Assembly (NCBI RefSeq): GCF_050003625.1
Contig: NC_134400.1
Coordinates: 65,151,011 to 65,215,010 of the forward strand
Length of the DNA stretch: 64,000 nt
Direction: 5' to 3'
DNA from: Haematobia irritans
Lineage: Eukaryota > Arthropoda > Insecta > Diptera > Muscidae
Shown: one piece after another, positions 1-10,377 of the stretch
Numbering within the stretch: position 1 is the first letter of the stretch
Layout: each line of letters opens with the position of its first letter
Position numbers and translations under genes: made by a program
Notes under the pieces: model-generated
Seen by the model: the letters and a program-made list of their open reading frames with translations, nothing else
The model's database searches: none
Told to the model about the DNA's origin: nothing

Positions 1-267
1 ATTCATCATTATAAATAAATAACATGAAATTGAAGATTACACCAATACTGTCTGCTTCTTTAGTTTACGTTTAAAAATATCTATAGAATAATTAAAGTTG
101 TTTTTAAAGAAATTTAGTTGGATTACATTAACAGAGCTGAAATAAATGTCACAAAGATATACATCGTATGGGTAAAATTACATATAATAAACATAATTAA
201 ACATATAAGTATAGTAATAACATAGATACTGCTAAAACGTAGTTCTAAGATAATTGATTTTTTGTTT
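1..267 (-). other. Jockey-A spacer between ORF1 and ORF2
   Basis: AT-rich non-coding spacer of the minus-strand Jockey-A element between the end of ORF1 (268) and the start of ORF2, whose first three codons lie at 1-9. The same spacer is found at about 9445-9710, 18877-19141 and 29115-29378. No other signal was seen in it. Confidence 0.6.
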
Positions 268-591
268 TCATTGCTCTTCGCCTCTATCATCCATATTATC
301 ACGAAAAAACTGATCCAGATCTCCTACGTTTTGAATTTGAATTGGGTCATCTTTCTCATTTCGCATTACATATACTAGTCCACTTCGGGTAAAAACAGAT
401 TTCAATATTTTTGTTTTCTTCATTTTCAGTGCTTTGTTAAGAATTTTGTAGTTAGATTGAGTCAGATTCTCATTAATATAGAAGGGGGCATTTGAGTTAA
501 TATTTAGTCGGCACAGCCGCAGAAAATCTTTATTTTTGCGTCGATATTCGGCAACAGTTTTCAATATTAAACGTTTATCATAAGGGTTCAT
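268..591 (-). pseudogene. Jockey-A ORF1 C-terminal fragment, left-edge copy
   Basis: This 107-codon frame matches the C-terminal part of Jockey-type ORF1, the nucleic-acid-binding protein of these LINEs. It carries the NPYDKRLILKTVAEYRRKNK block and the FTRSGLVYVMRNEKDDP block, which align with MSPYDKNFFLKSV and FRGLVYIKR in the longer ORF1 of Jockey-B (42951-43589). The coiled-coil N-terminal half is missing: two stop codons sit directly upstream of the first ATG, so the element is cut at about 596. The window begins at the first codons of the associated ORF2 (ATGATGAAT on the minus strand at 1-9). Copies at 9711, 19142 and 29379 are almost identical. Confidence 0.8.
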
Positions 592-596
592 TTACT

Positions 597-934
597 AGTG
601 TTGTATTTCTTTACTAGTGTTGTTGTTGTTTGTTGATATTTTTGGTATTTTCGGTTTCTACTTTGCAAGTGAGGTATTTTTTCGATGTTTTATATTTGTT
701 ATTTATATGTCTGTTTTTGCGTTATTTTCACAGTGTTCTTCGATGCTTCAACGATGGCGTGCCAGCACAAAAATGAACCAAAATGCCCTATACGACATCA
801 ATCGACAAAAACCAATGAAAAAATTAAGTTTTGTGGGAGCACAATAAAGACACGTCCGAATCGGTCAACGATAACACAAACTCGAAAAAATAATTACAGA
901 TTCCCTTTCACACCAAATCTCGTCATTTCTCTCC
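597..934 (+). other. Leader joined to the RT-B fragment (unit 1)
   Basis: This stretch lies between the truncated Jockey-A ORF1 and the start of the recognisable RT-B domain, and is repeated at 10040, 19471 and 29708. It has two short overlapping frames (76 and 100 codons) that I do not recognise. It could be the 5' UTR and ORF1 start of an internally deleted LINE that also supplied the RT, because no insertion boundary is visible before the RT begins near 935. A 14-bp motif, TTTACTAGTGTTGT, occurs at 591-604 and again at 610-623 at the junction. Confidence 0.4.
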
Positions 935-2270
935 AGATTTCAACATGGATTTCGAAAACACCATTCGACAGTTACAAATATTCTTGAACTGACTACCCTT
1001 GTCAATGATGGTCTTAGAAAACGTAATCTGACAGATGTAATATATACCGACTTTAGTAAAGCTTTTGTCAAAGTCAACCATAGCTTACTATTGTATAAAC
1101 TTGATAGAATAGGTTTCAACAAAGCATTACATATTTGGATGGTCGAGTTCAAAAGGTAAGATTGCGTGATGTTTGCTCTCATCCGATAGTGGTTACCTCT
1201 GGTGTTCCGCAAGGTAGTCAATTGGGACCGATCATTTTCAATCTTTTCATAAATGATCTACCATCAGTCATTCACGATTGTCATATTTTAATGTACGCGG
1301 ATGATGTTAAATTATTTCGTTCTTTCAATAACCCAGATAAGCAATGCATATTACAATCTAATCTTAACAGTTTTGTTAAATGGTGTGATAAAAACATTTT
1401 CAAGAAGTAATTCTTTCATTACTAAATATGCCATTAATGGGAATGAACTTCATACTGTTGAGTCTATCTTAGATCTAGGAATTTTTCTTGATCGCCGGCT
1501 GCATTTCAGGCAACACATTTCGATGACTGTTAATAAAGCTTATGGTGTTCTTGGTTTCATGAAACGATGGAGCAAAGAATTCAATGATCCTTCCATTACT
1601 CAACAACTTTACATATCGTTTGTCCGTGGTATCTTAGAATATGGATCTATTGTTTGGGACCCATCTTATAATATTTAAAGTAGAAGAATAATGTTTAACA
1701 TCCTCTTTCTTTCAAATGTGCTGCAAAGAAAAGTAAATTCTGATTCTATTTTACACCGCATACATTTTTGGGACCCATCTTATAATATTTATATAAACAT
1801 GATTGAATTTGTTCAGAAACAATTTCTTTTATTATGCCTACGTAGTTATGGTTGGACTCCAGTGACACTGCCCTCTTATGAATACAGATTAAGTTTAATC
1901 AAACTACCTACCCTAAAAAGTAGAAGAATAATGTTAAACATCCTCCTTCTTTCAAATATGCTGCAAGGAAAAGTAAAATCTGATTCTATTTTACACCGCA
2001 TACATTTTAATGTTCCTATTCGACCAACCCGAATCGATATATTAAAAGTTGAATACTTTCAATCTAATTAAGCAAATAATGACCCGCTTCGTCCATTATG
2101 TGTACAATTTAATAAACACTATCACGTCAGTGCCCTTTCAGAAAATAAAGATACACTAAAACGAAAAATTATAATGTTGGTAAACACATAATGTTGTCTT
2201 AATAATTGCATATATGTATATTTTAGTCTGTAAGGATTTTTTTCTACAGGCTTAATAAATAATAATAAAA
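935..2270 (+). pseudogene. RT-B, Jockey-like reverse transcriptase, unit 1 copy
   Basis: Translation across frames gives, in order, an N-terminal QHGFRKHHSTVTNILELTT block, motif A TDFSKAF, SGVPQGSQLGP, the catalytic YADD (codons at 1294-1305), a thumb region (LDLGIFLDRRLHFR) and a C-terminal region ending in MLVNT. The element ends with AATAAATAATAATAAAA at about 2270, a LINE-type tail. The frame is broken several times. The residue after KAF is V (D in the fourth copy), 16 bases are missing after NKAL, five bases are lost after the KWCDKN block, and a 126-bp deletion leaves an in-frame stop near 1675. No endonuclease is present. It is a dead copy of a Jockey-clade ORF2. Confidence 0.8.
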
Positions 2271-2280
2271 GACAGAAAGT

Positions 2281-2757
2281 GTAGTTAAAACCGGTGAGAG
2301 AAGGTCTCGCAATGGAAATGTGTTATTTGTTTGTCTTGATCATTTCACTAAATATGTTTTTCTGGAGCCCATGCGTAGTTCAATGGCTGTTAATTTTATA
2401 GCCTTTTTGGAAAGTTATGTGTTTCGCACATTTGGTGTACCGGAGTTCGTCCACTCACTTCATATCTTCAACTTTCTAGGAATTTCTGTCGAAGTATGGG
2501 ACGGCACATTTAAGAACTGCGTTTATTCTCCTCAGGCAAACGCTTCAGAGAGGGTAAATCGATCTGTTCTTCAGATGATAAGGTGCTTCATTGGGGAAGA
2601 TCAACGGAGATGGGATGACCATATAGCTGATGTTGCTTGGGCCCTCAGGAGTGTCTATCACAGTGCCGTAAGGATGGAACCCTACTACGCTCTTTTCGGC
2701 ACCCACATGGTTCAACACGCCAACACATACAAAGTACTAAGAAAGCTTGACACTGTA
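2281..2757 (+). pseudogene. Ty3/gypsy integrase core fragment, unit 1
   Basis: The 149-codon frame from 2320 is part of a gypsy-type integrase, the enzyme that inserts retrotransposon cDNA. The first catalytic Asp lies in VCLDHFTKYVFLEP. The glutamate block is SPQANASERVNRSVLQMIRCF, followed by the family-typical ALRSVYHSAVRMEPYYALFGTH. The central segment that should hold the second Asp (HSDN in unit 4) is deleted and reads HSLHIF, so the catalytic triad is incomplete. The fragment stops at about 2757, where the sequence switches to minus-strand Jockey-A. No RT, RNase H, gag or LTR of this element is visible. Confidence 0.85.
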
Positions 2758-2762
2758 GCACG

Positions 2763-2973
2763 TGAATAAAAGTGGTCCCAATACTGAGCCTTGTGGAACG
2801 CCTTTGTGCAGCGGAAGAGGTCTAGAAATTTCATTACTTAAGTAGGCAGATTGACTTCGGTTATTAAGATAAGAGTAGACCAAACGAATGGCAGAACTGG
2901 AGAAGTGATAGAAATATTGGAGCTTTGAATAGAGAATATCATGGTCCACGGTATCAAATGCTTTCGAATGGTC
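2763..2973 (-). pseudogene. Jockey-A reverse transcriptase palm fragment, unit 1
   Basis: The minus-strand frame reads LDHSKAFDTVDHD (motif A) through GVPQGSVLGPLLFT (motif B) and is then cut, so the YADD motif and everything downstream are missing. It directly continues the RT that ends near 7756; the two halves are separated by the LOA insertion at 2985-7744. The cut at GPLLFT coincides with the array breakpoint next to the gypsy integrase. The same fragment lies at 12210-12420 and 21766-21976. Confidence 0.85.
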
Positions 2974-2984
2974 AAGCAATACTA
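2974..2984. repeat. Target-site duplication of the LOA insertion (partner 7745-7755)
   Basis: AAGCAATACTA occurs at 2974-2984 and again at 7745-7755, directly flanking the LOA-type LINE. Equivalent pairs lie at 12421-12431 and 17181-17192 (one extra G) and at 21977-21987 and 26754-26764 (G to A). An 11-bp duplication fits LINE insertion by target-primed reverse transcription. Confidence 0.9.
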
Positions 2985-3121
2985 GGTTAGGTTAGGTTAC
3001 GGTGGCAGCCCGATTAAATTTCAGGCTCACTTAGACTATTCAGTCCATTGTTATACCACATTTAACTAAAAGTACCTATTACATATGGGCACTTCTAGAC
3101 TTAACCACTGAACCTTCTCTA

Positions 3122-6100
3122 TTATTTACTTTTGTGGAACCAACCAGATTGCTCCAAAAACATTAACAAACTGCTTAAGTTAACGTTTTCCAGGTCAGCC
3201 AGTAATCTAAAGCTATATGCTCCTAAAATTCGCTTACGCCTTACACAAAAAGCAGGACACTCACACAAGAGGTGTTTAATTGATTCCTTTTCCTCCACAT
3301 CATGACAGCTTATACAATAGTCATTATACTTCGCACCTATAGTTTTTGCAAATTCGCCTATCAGGCAGCGACCCGTTATAGCAGATATCAGGAGTGCTAT
3401 CTGACGCCTTGAGAACACTAGCATATCTAGTGTGCGGTTTAAGTTTAAATGGGGTCATATTTGCTTGGTGTCGTTACAACCCTTGCAATTTTCCGATCGA
3501 ATATTGGCCATCATAACAGCCTTCTCACGCAGTAAGAGCTTGCAGGTGGCCAGAGGCATACCAACAGATTCTAGTTCCCCTGGAATATGTAAGGTAGTTC
3601 CTAGCCTTGCTAACACATCTGCTTCGCAGTTCCCCGGTATGTTCCTATGGCCAGGCACCCATATTAGGTGACTATTGTACTGCTCAGCCATCTCGTTGAG
3701 AGATTTGCGGCATTCTATGGCCGTTTTCGAGTTAAGGAACACAGAGTCCAAGGGTTTTATTGCAGGTTGACTGTCTGAGTATATATTAATGCCAATATTT
3801 GTTGGAACATTACTTCTCAGCCAATTCACCACCTCTCTTATTGCCAATATTTCAGCCTGAAAAACACTACAATGATTAGGTAATCTTTTCGCTATTCGAA
3901 TTTCCAGATCTTTAGAATATACTCCGAGCCCCACTTGTCCATTCAATTTGGAGCCATCAGTATAGAAATCTATATATCTTTTATTCCCCGGGGTCTGTGT
4001 ACACCACGCCTCACTGTTGGGAATTAGAGTTTCAAACTTTTTGTCGAAAAGTGGTTTTGCCAGGGTTTAATCCACTACGTTAGGCACATCTGGCATTATT
4101 TTGAGGACCGAACTATGACCGTACATTTTTTTTCGACCACAGCGATAGCTCGCGTAACCGCACAGCCGTTGTTGCAGCTGACTGTTTGGCCAAAATGTCT
4201 AAAGGCAATAGATGTAGCATGACATTAAGGGAGTCTGTTCCTGTCTTACTAAATGCGCCTGAGATACATAAGCTCGCCATACGCTGAACTTTATCTAAAC
4301 AAGTCGGTTTCTGAAGTGCCGGCCACCAGACTACAACACCATATAGCATTATAGGTCTAACTACTGCCGTGTATAGCCAATGCACAATTTTTGGTCTTAG
4401 TCCCCACTTTTTCCCTATTGCCTTTTTGCACGAGTACAAAGCTACCGTGGCTTTTCTCGCCCTCTCTTCAATATTAAGCCTAAAATTCAGCTTCCTGTCC
4501 AAAATAACGCCAAGGTATTTTGCACACTCACCAAAGGGAATTTCAGTACCCCCTAAGGAAATGGGCCATATTTGCAGTACATGACTAGTTCTGTCTTTGC
4601 TGGATTTACACCAAGACCATTATCTTTCGCCCATTTCTCAGTCATCTGGAGAGCTCTCTGTATAATATCTCTGATTGTGGATGGGAATTTTCCCCTGACT
4701 GCTAGCGCCACATCATCTGCGTATGCCACCACTTTTATCCTTTATTTTTCTAGGGAAACCAGAAGGTTGTTTATAGCAACATTCCAAAGAAGAGGTGATA
4801 GAACTCCTCCTTGGGGATTGCCTCTGTTCACATACCTTTGTATGTTTGCTTGCCCTAGTGTGGCTGAAATACGTCTCTTTATTAGAAGTTCGTCTAACAA
4901 CCTAAGTATACCTGGATCAACATTCAGAGTTGTCAGTCCATTTAATATCGAGCTCGGATGGACATTATTGAACGCCCCTTCGATGTCTAGAAACGCCACG
5001 ATTGTGTATTATTTGACAGATAGTGAGCTTTCAATAAAGCTGACTAGTTCTTGCAATGCGGTCTCAGTAGACCTGCCCTTCGAGTATGCATGCTGTCGTT
5101 TCGAGAGCAAACTTGAATCCACGCTAGTTCTAAGATACATGTCTATCATCCTCTCTAGGGTCGGAAATCCTTCGCACTCGAGTGAGTGGCTTTTCCTGCT
5201 TTAGGTATGAAGACGACTTTTGTTTCCCTCCACTTTCCCTCCAATATATGCTAAGTTTACACATCGTTTATATATCGCCGTCAACCAGGGGATAATTCTT
5301 TCAGCCACTGCCTGTAACTCCGCCGGAGTAATTCCATCAGGTCCTGGGGATTTGAATGGTCCAAAGCTATTTAAAGCCCATTTTATTCTAGATTCCGACA
5401 CAATTTCCTCGATAGGAAATGATCGCTGAGCCTCTGTTACACCGCCGGAACATGGTTCAACCGTCTGATTTCCAGGGAAGTGTGTGTCCAAAAGTACCTC
5501 CAACGTCTCCTCACTGGAGGTTGTCCAATTTCCCTCCGATGTTTTAATGAAACCTGGAGCGGTGTTAGTGGATGCTAGTACCTTCCGTAGTCTGAAAGGC
5601 TCTGACGTATTCTCAATACTGCTACAGTAATCATCCCAAGAGTTTTGTTGAGACCTTCTCAGTTCTCGTTTATATTCTCTCAGATTCATCTTGTAAGTGT
5701 CCCAATCCTCCGGAGCTCTTGTGGACTTTGCTTTGTTAAAGAGCTTCCTGCAGGATTTCCTCATATTACTTAACTCCGTAGTCCACCATGGCGGCCGATT
5801 TTTTCCCCTTGGCTTTCCTCTAGGGCAAGCAGCTTTCAGTGAAATGTTGAAGGCCTTAGTAATCCGCTCCACTGCGTGTTCGATATCTTGCACAGTGCTC
5901 ATATTTGTCTCCGGCATTTCCGGTATCATCGAATTGAACGATTCCCTATACCTAATCCAATCAGCTTTCCTAACATTTGGCGGAAATATGGTCATTGAAG
6001 TACGAACAGCCAATCTGAAACTGATGTAGCGATGATCTGAGAAGCTATGTTCCCTCAAAACTTGCCACTCAGATATCTTATCATTCAGTTCCGGAGAGGT

Positions 6101-6462
6101 CAACGTTACGTCCAAAACCTCTTGTCTGTTCCTGGTGACGAAGGTTGGTGCATCTCCCTTATTGCAAACTACCAGGTTAGTACGCAAAATAAACTCTATT
6201 AGCGACTCAAGGAAGGAAGCAGAAACAAGTTTAGTTCGTTTTTAGCAATTATACATGCTCGATTTATATCGTTACCGGTATTATGCAAAAGTTTGAAACC
6301 CGGTGTGCTTAATTCACAGATCTTGTTCTTATATATGTATGGTTCTTGAATAAGAACTATATCTATGTCTCCTTTCATCAGGAGAACTTTTAAGGCAGCA
6401 CAAGCGGCCTTACAATGGTGAAGATTTATCTGGAGGAACCGTAGAACCATCCACATTTTCAA
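3122..6462 (-). pseudogene. LOA-type ORF2 (APE endonuclease, RT, RNase H), unit 1
   Basis: Read on the minus strand from 6462. The APE endonuclease N-terminus (LQINLHHCKAAC, IVLIQEPYIY) ends at 6199, and after an internal deletion the endonuclease C-terminus resumes (VLREHSFSDHRYISFRL). The RT follows: FGPFKSPGPDGITPAELQ, then FLDIEGAFNNVHP, GNPQGGVLSPLLWN and YADD at 4712-4723. Next come a thumb region with VVRPIMLYGVVVW, RNase H (FQAEILAIREV, IYSDSQPAIKP, WVPGHRNIPGNCEADVLAR, giving the E, D and D residues), and a terminal CISCHDVEEKESIKHLLCEC zinc-like motif. In unit 1 the RT is also disrupted near 5200-5260 (GGKVEGNKS replaces EKWRE). Several frameshifts make it non-functional. Confidence 0.85.
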
Positions 6463-7617
6463 CCACCGTCACATCAGCCGCTTCAATTGAGTCATCAAGG
6501 GCTTCCTCTTCACAGATCTCGGTGACTCTCGCAACAATCCGCGGTTCAGCTTTGGTGAGGCTTGAGCCTGTAGAAACTTCCCGCATATGATTTTCGCCAT
6601 AGTCTGCAGGTTTTATGTCTCCTTCGGCTTCGCTAGGAGATTTTTTCACTGCTGACTCTACCGGAGGCTTGTCCGTTTTGGAATCCTTTGGCTGATCGCT
6701 TTTGTATACCTTCATATGGAAATCATGAAAGCCATAACTTACGCGTCCTTGGGTCTGGGCTAGATGTGGCAGCGACTCTATGTTTAATATAAACACCGCA
6801 TGTCGTCTTGGTCCATCCACCTCATCCAAACGACCAACCTTCCAATCGGCGGTTGGAAGATCTGGGTTACATTCTTTTAGTCTCTCTAGTATTGACTCAG
6901 GATCAGGAGGGTTTGCCGGTGTCCATGCATGTGCTCTAGATTTAGCCGGTATGTCTTTTTTTATCGACTAACTCCAAAGCGGCTCCTTCCCAAACTTCAC
7001 CAATTAGCATCAATGCAGCTTTAAAGCAATCCATAGACCTCTGGATGGTATCGTCCTTGATACCATCCAGCATCTTGCCGTCGAGGACTTGGTCCGGGAA
7101 ACTTTTTTCGCACCTCTGAGTAGACACCAGACATCGCGTTCTCAATTTCCCCCCATTTTTGCCTTGGAATCATACCGTCCAATGCTCCTTTATTAATAAT
7201 AGCCATCACAAGGCTGTCTTTTGCAACTGAGGCAAACGATCTTTGATCCCGTTTAGAGGATGGCAGCTCATCCGGTGATCGTTCCCTTTTTCCAGCTTCA
7301 AGAATTCCTTGAGCCCATTTTAAGGAATCGCTTTGCTTAGCCGACAACGTGCTTGGGTCGACTGATCCTAATTTCTTTAGGATAAACAAAGCTTTTCTTC
7401 GTTCCTTGAATCTCTTTCGAGAGGGATTGCCTCCTTTTGATGTCGTCACCTTAGAAAAGGTTCGACTTACCAAAGTGTCACCGCCAGTCGACCCGTCTAC
7501 AGGTCGACTAATTGGGCCTGACTCTTGGTCGCTGCCCAAATTTATAACTTCAGTCGTTACCCGTCCTCTGGGCCCTGAAGTTAGCAACCCAGTGGATGAC
7601 TGTGAATTTCGCTGCAT
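6410..7617 (-). pseudogene. LOA-type ORF1, unit 1
   Basis: The minus-strand ORF1 starts at 7617 with MQRNSQSSTGLL. A basic, Ser-rich N-terminal region (GGNPSRKRFKERRKALFILKK) is followed by FASVAKDSLVMAIINKGALDG and a region with AWIPANPPESILERL, NPDLPTADWKVGRL and GRVSYGFHDFHMKVY. The latter resembles the DUF4780 domain found in fly retroelement proteins. I see no CCHC knuckle. A one-base shift at a run of six A (T on the plus strand) near 7107-7113 splits the frame in all three array copies. Unit 1 alone has two more changes, a 6-bp insertion near 6901 and an extra T near 6957. The last 53 bp overlap the start of ORF2. Confidence 0.75.
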
Positions 7618-7744
7618 GGTGGTTTATTATTTCCACCACACGTGAAATTCGTAATAAGTACTTATTACGATGAAATACTCCGCTATTAGAAAACACGTCC
7701 GTTCAGTTCGACGGTTGAATAAAGTTCAGTTCGACGGTTGAATA

Positions 7745-9445
7745 AAGCAATACTAACAACCCTGTCATCCCATCATCTGCATGCTGCCCCATATCCTCAC
7801 ATACATTTAGCAAGGCTGTGGTGTAACTATGACTTGCCTTGAAATCTGATTGGTGCACACTTATCAGGTTACGGGTTTGAAGAAAAGAGCTAATCTGTTT
7901 ATGCATCAGTTTCTCCGCAACCTTAGACAAATATGGTAAAATCGAAATTGGATGGTAGTCACCTTTTGTTTTCGGTACGGGTATAATACATGAATGTGAC
8001 CTACAGGTTGGATAACTGCCTGACATAAATATTGAGTTCAGCAAGTGCGTGACAACCGGAAGTATATGGGGAAGAACCAATCTAAAAAAACGTGGATCAA
8101 TACAATCACTTTCAATGGCATTTGATTTTATTGACATACAGGTGGAGAAAACATCACCTTGGGTTACGCTGCTAAATTCAAAACCATATTCCCCCTCGTC
8201 CATGCGCATAAATACTTCTTCATAAAAATTTGAATTGGCTCGTACTGTCGGGATATTAACGAACGTTTCATTAATTTCATCCGCAGTTTTGTCAAAATCA
8301 TGGAGGTTTTTGGATCCCCCAAATCCTATCTGCTTGATTGCATTCCACTTTTCCCGTGTGATAATACATCTATTGAAACGATCAGAAAAGTAGTCAGTTT
8401 TGGCTCTTTTTATCGCTGAGTTCGTTTTATTTCTCGCTGTCCTAAATTCGTCATGGAAAATCTGGGTTTTGAATCGCTTCCATCTAGCGAATGCCAGGTC
8501 CCTATCACGGATCAAATCTCGTATTCGGGGAGTAAACCAAGTATTAGTACTACCCCGCTTAACCCGCGTCTTGAGTGGTACACATTCACTATACAAAGCC
8601 TGTATATTTTGATTAATAAAGGATACTTGCTCGTCAACAGATATCAGTCTGAAAGTATGGGCCCAGTCAATACGTGTAATCCTCTCATAGAGAGAGTTAT
8701 AATCGATGCTTCGATAATCACGAAAAGTATATCTCAGATTCTCAACCGGCAGACCAAAATCATAGGTTAAAAATATCAGGTCGTGTTTAGAAAACAGTGA
8801 AGCTGAAAGCTGATCATATAGCATAACTTTTGTTAGATCGCTCACAAAAAACACATCCAGCAACGTATTTGTGCTTGTCGAAAAGTGTGTCGGAATAGAG
8901 TCGTTTGTTAGTTCCAGTCCGAGAGCGACCATGTCATTCCGTAGAGAGCTGTCAGCTAGCAGGTTCGAATTGAAATCGCCAACTATTACAATGTCCCGAT
9001 AAGCGACCGCTGAAGTCTCTACATAGTGCAACAAATTATTCAAGGATACATAGTCATATGGTCACACCCTAAAAGGAGTTTCTCCTCATTTTGAATAATT
9101 TCAATAAACACATCGTCTATGCCATCGGTGGCATTATTTCTATGTAACAATTTAGATCTAATTCCCATCTTAACGTAAACTGCAACACCACCCCCTTGGA
9201 CTATCTGACCTGTATACCTTATACCCATCTAGCAGAATCAGACTATCTGGTATGTAGCAACTAAGCCAAGTCTCTGACACACATATAACGTCTACGCCGG
9301 AACCCTCAAACGCTAACCGAAACTCATCTATGTTATTTACAATGCTTTGCGCATTAATGTGACATATCCTCATACCTCTTTTCTGTTCGCCAGCACCTTT
9401 ACCATATCTATCATTACGTCCCTGGATTTATAAAATTACCAAAAT
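7745..9445 (-). pseudogene. Jockey-A ORF2 5' half: APE endonuclease and RT N-terminus, unit 1
   Basis: The minus-strand ORF2 begins at about 9445. The endonuclease shows MRICHINAQSIV, ICVSETWL (catalytic Glu), IVIVGDFNSNLL, THFSTSTNTLLDVFFV and FSKHDLIFLTYDF. After the linker (WFTPRIRDLIRDRD, ARWKRFKTQ) the RT starts: SIKSNAIESDCIDPRFFRL, then SYPTCRSHSCIIPVPKTKGD and YHPISILPYLSKVAEKLMHKQ. The frame is broken near 9190 and 9040. The N-terminal RT runs into the LOA insertion at 7744 and continues at 2973. This is a Jockey-clade ORF2, encoding nicking and reverse transcription of the LINE RNA. Confidence 0.88.
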
Positions 9446-9710
9446 TCATCATTATAAATAAATAACATGAAATTGAAGATTACACCAATACTGTCTGCTT
9501 CTTTAGTTTACGTTTAAAAATATCTATAGAATAATTAAAGTTGTTTTTAAAGAAATTTAGTTGGATTACATTAACAGAGCTGAAATAAATGTCACAAAGA
9601 TATACATCGTATGGGTAAAATTACATATAATAAACATAATTAAACATATAAGTATAGTAATAACATAGATACTGCTAAAACGTAGTTCTAAGATAATTGA
9701 TTTTTTGTTT

Positions 9711-10034
9711 TCATTGCTCTTCGCCTCTATCATCCATATTATCACGAAAAAACTGATCCAGATCTCCTACGTTTTGAATTTGAATTGGGTCATCTTTCTC
9801 ATTTCGCATTACATATACTAGTCCACTTCGGGTAAAAACAGATTTCAATATTTTTGTTTTCTTCATTTTCAGTGCTTTGTTAAGAATTTTGTAGTTAGAT
9901 TGAGTCAGATTCTCATTAATATAGAAGGGGGCATTTGAGTTAATATTTAGTCGGCACAGCCGCAGAAAATCTTTATTTTTGCGTCGATATTCGGCAACAG
10001 TTTTCAATATTAAACGCTTATCATAAGGGTTCAT
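9711..10034 (-). pseudogene. Jockey-A ORF1 C-terminal fragment, end of unit 1
   Basis: Second copy of the 107-codon ORF1 fragment, identical in translation to the one at 268-591. Upstream, at 10035-10066, the same double TTTACTAGTGTTGT motif marks the junction with the RT-B leader of unit 2. It shows that ORF1 belongs to the minus-strand Jockey-A whose ORF2 lies at 7745-9445. Confidence 0.8.
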
Positions 10035-10039
10035 TTACT

Positions 10040-10377
10040 AGTGTTGTATTTCTTTACTAGTGTTGTTGTTGTTTGTTGATATTTTTGGTATTTTCGGTTT
10101 CTACTTTGCAAGTGAGGTATTTTTTCGATGTTTTATATTTGTTATTTATATGTCTGTTTTTGCGTTATTTTCACAGTGTTCTTCGATGCTTCAACGATGG
10201 CGTGCCAGCACAAAAATGAACCAAAATGCCCTATACGACATCAATCGACAAAAACCAATGAAAAAATTAAGTTTTGTGGGAGCACAATAAAGACACGTCC
10301 GAATCGGTCAACGATAACACAAACTCGAAAAAATAATTACAGATTCCCTTTCACACCAAATCTCGTCATTTCTCTCC
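10040..10377 (+). other. Leader joined to the RT-B fragment (unit 2)
   Basis: Copy of the sequence at 597-934. It holds the same two short unrecognised frames and no separate gene. The copies at 19471-19808 and 29708-30045 differ by single bases. Confidence 0.4.

Larger units (their letters stand above)
2985..7744 (-). mobile_element. LOA-type (I/LOA group, RNase H-bearing) LINE, unit 1
   Basis: A 4760-bp minus-strand non-LTR retrotransposon with ORF1, overlapping ORF2, and a 3' end of CCTAACCTAACC pentamers where others have poly(A). The order ORF1, endonuclease, RT, RNase H, then a Cys/His region, together with an ORF1/ORF2 overlap of 53 bp, fits LOA/I-group LINEs such as LOA, Bilbo and Lian; the exact clade is inferred. 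The 5' end carries two tandem 23-bp repeats (7701-7746). It is inserted in Jockey-A with an 11-bp TSD. An internal deletion in the endonuclease and a frameshift in ORF1 are shared by all three array copies, so it was already defective before the array formed. Confidence 0.88.

Noticed and set aside
2985..3000. TTAGG words as a telomeric repeat tract
   Set aside because: Only two or three pentamers occur, always at the 3' end of the LINE or SINE; this is a retrotransposon tail, not a telomere.
4572..5204. Plus-strand 210-codon ORF (also at 14018 and 23575)
   Set aside because: It is the antisense of the LOA RT; the minus strand carries the conserved RT motifs.
7098..7115. Possible programmed frameshift at A AAA AAG in LOA ORF1
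   Set aside because: The second frame requires a +1 shift, not the -1 expected of that heptamer, so a fixed one-base indel in the A-run is the simpler reading.
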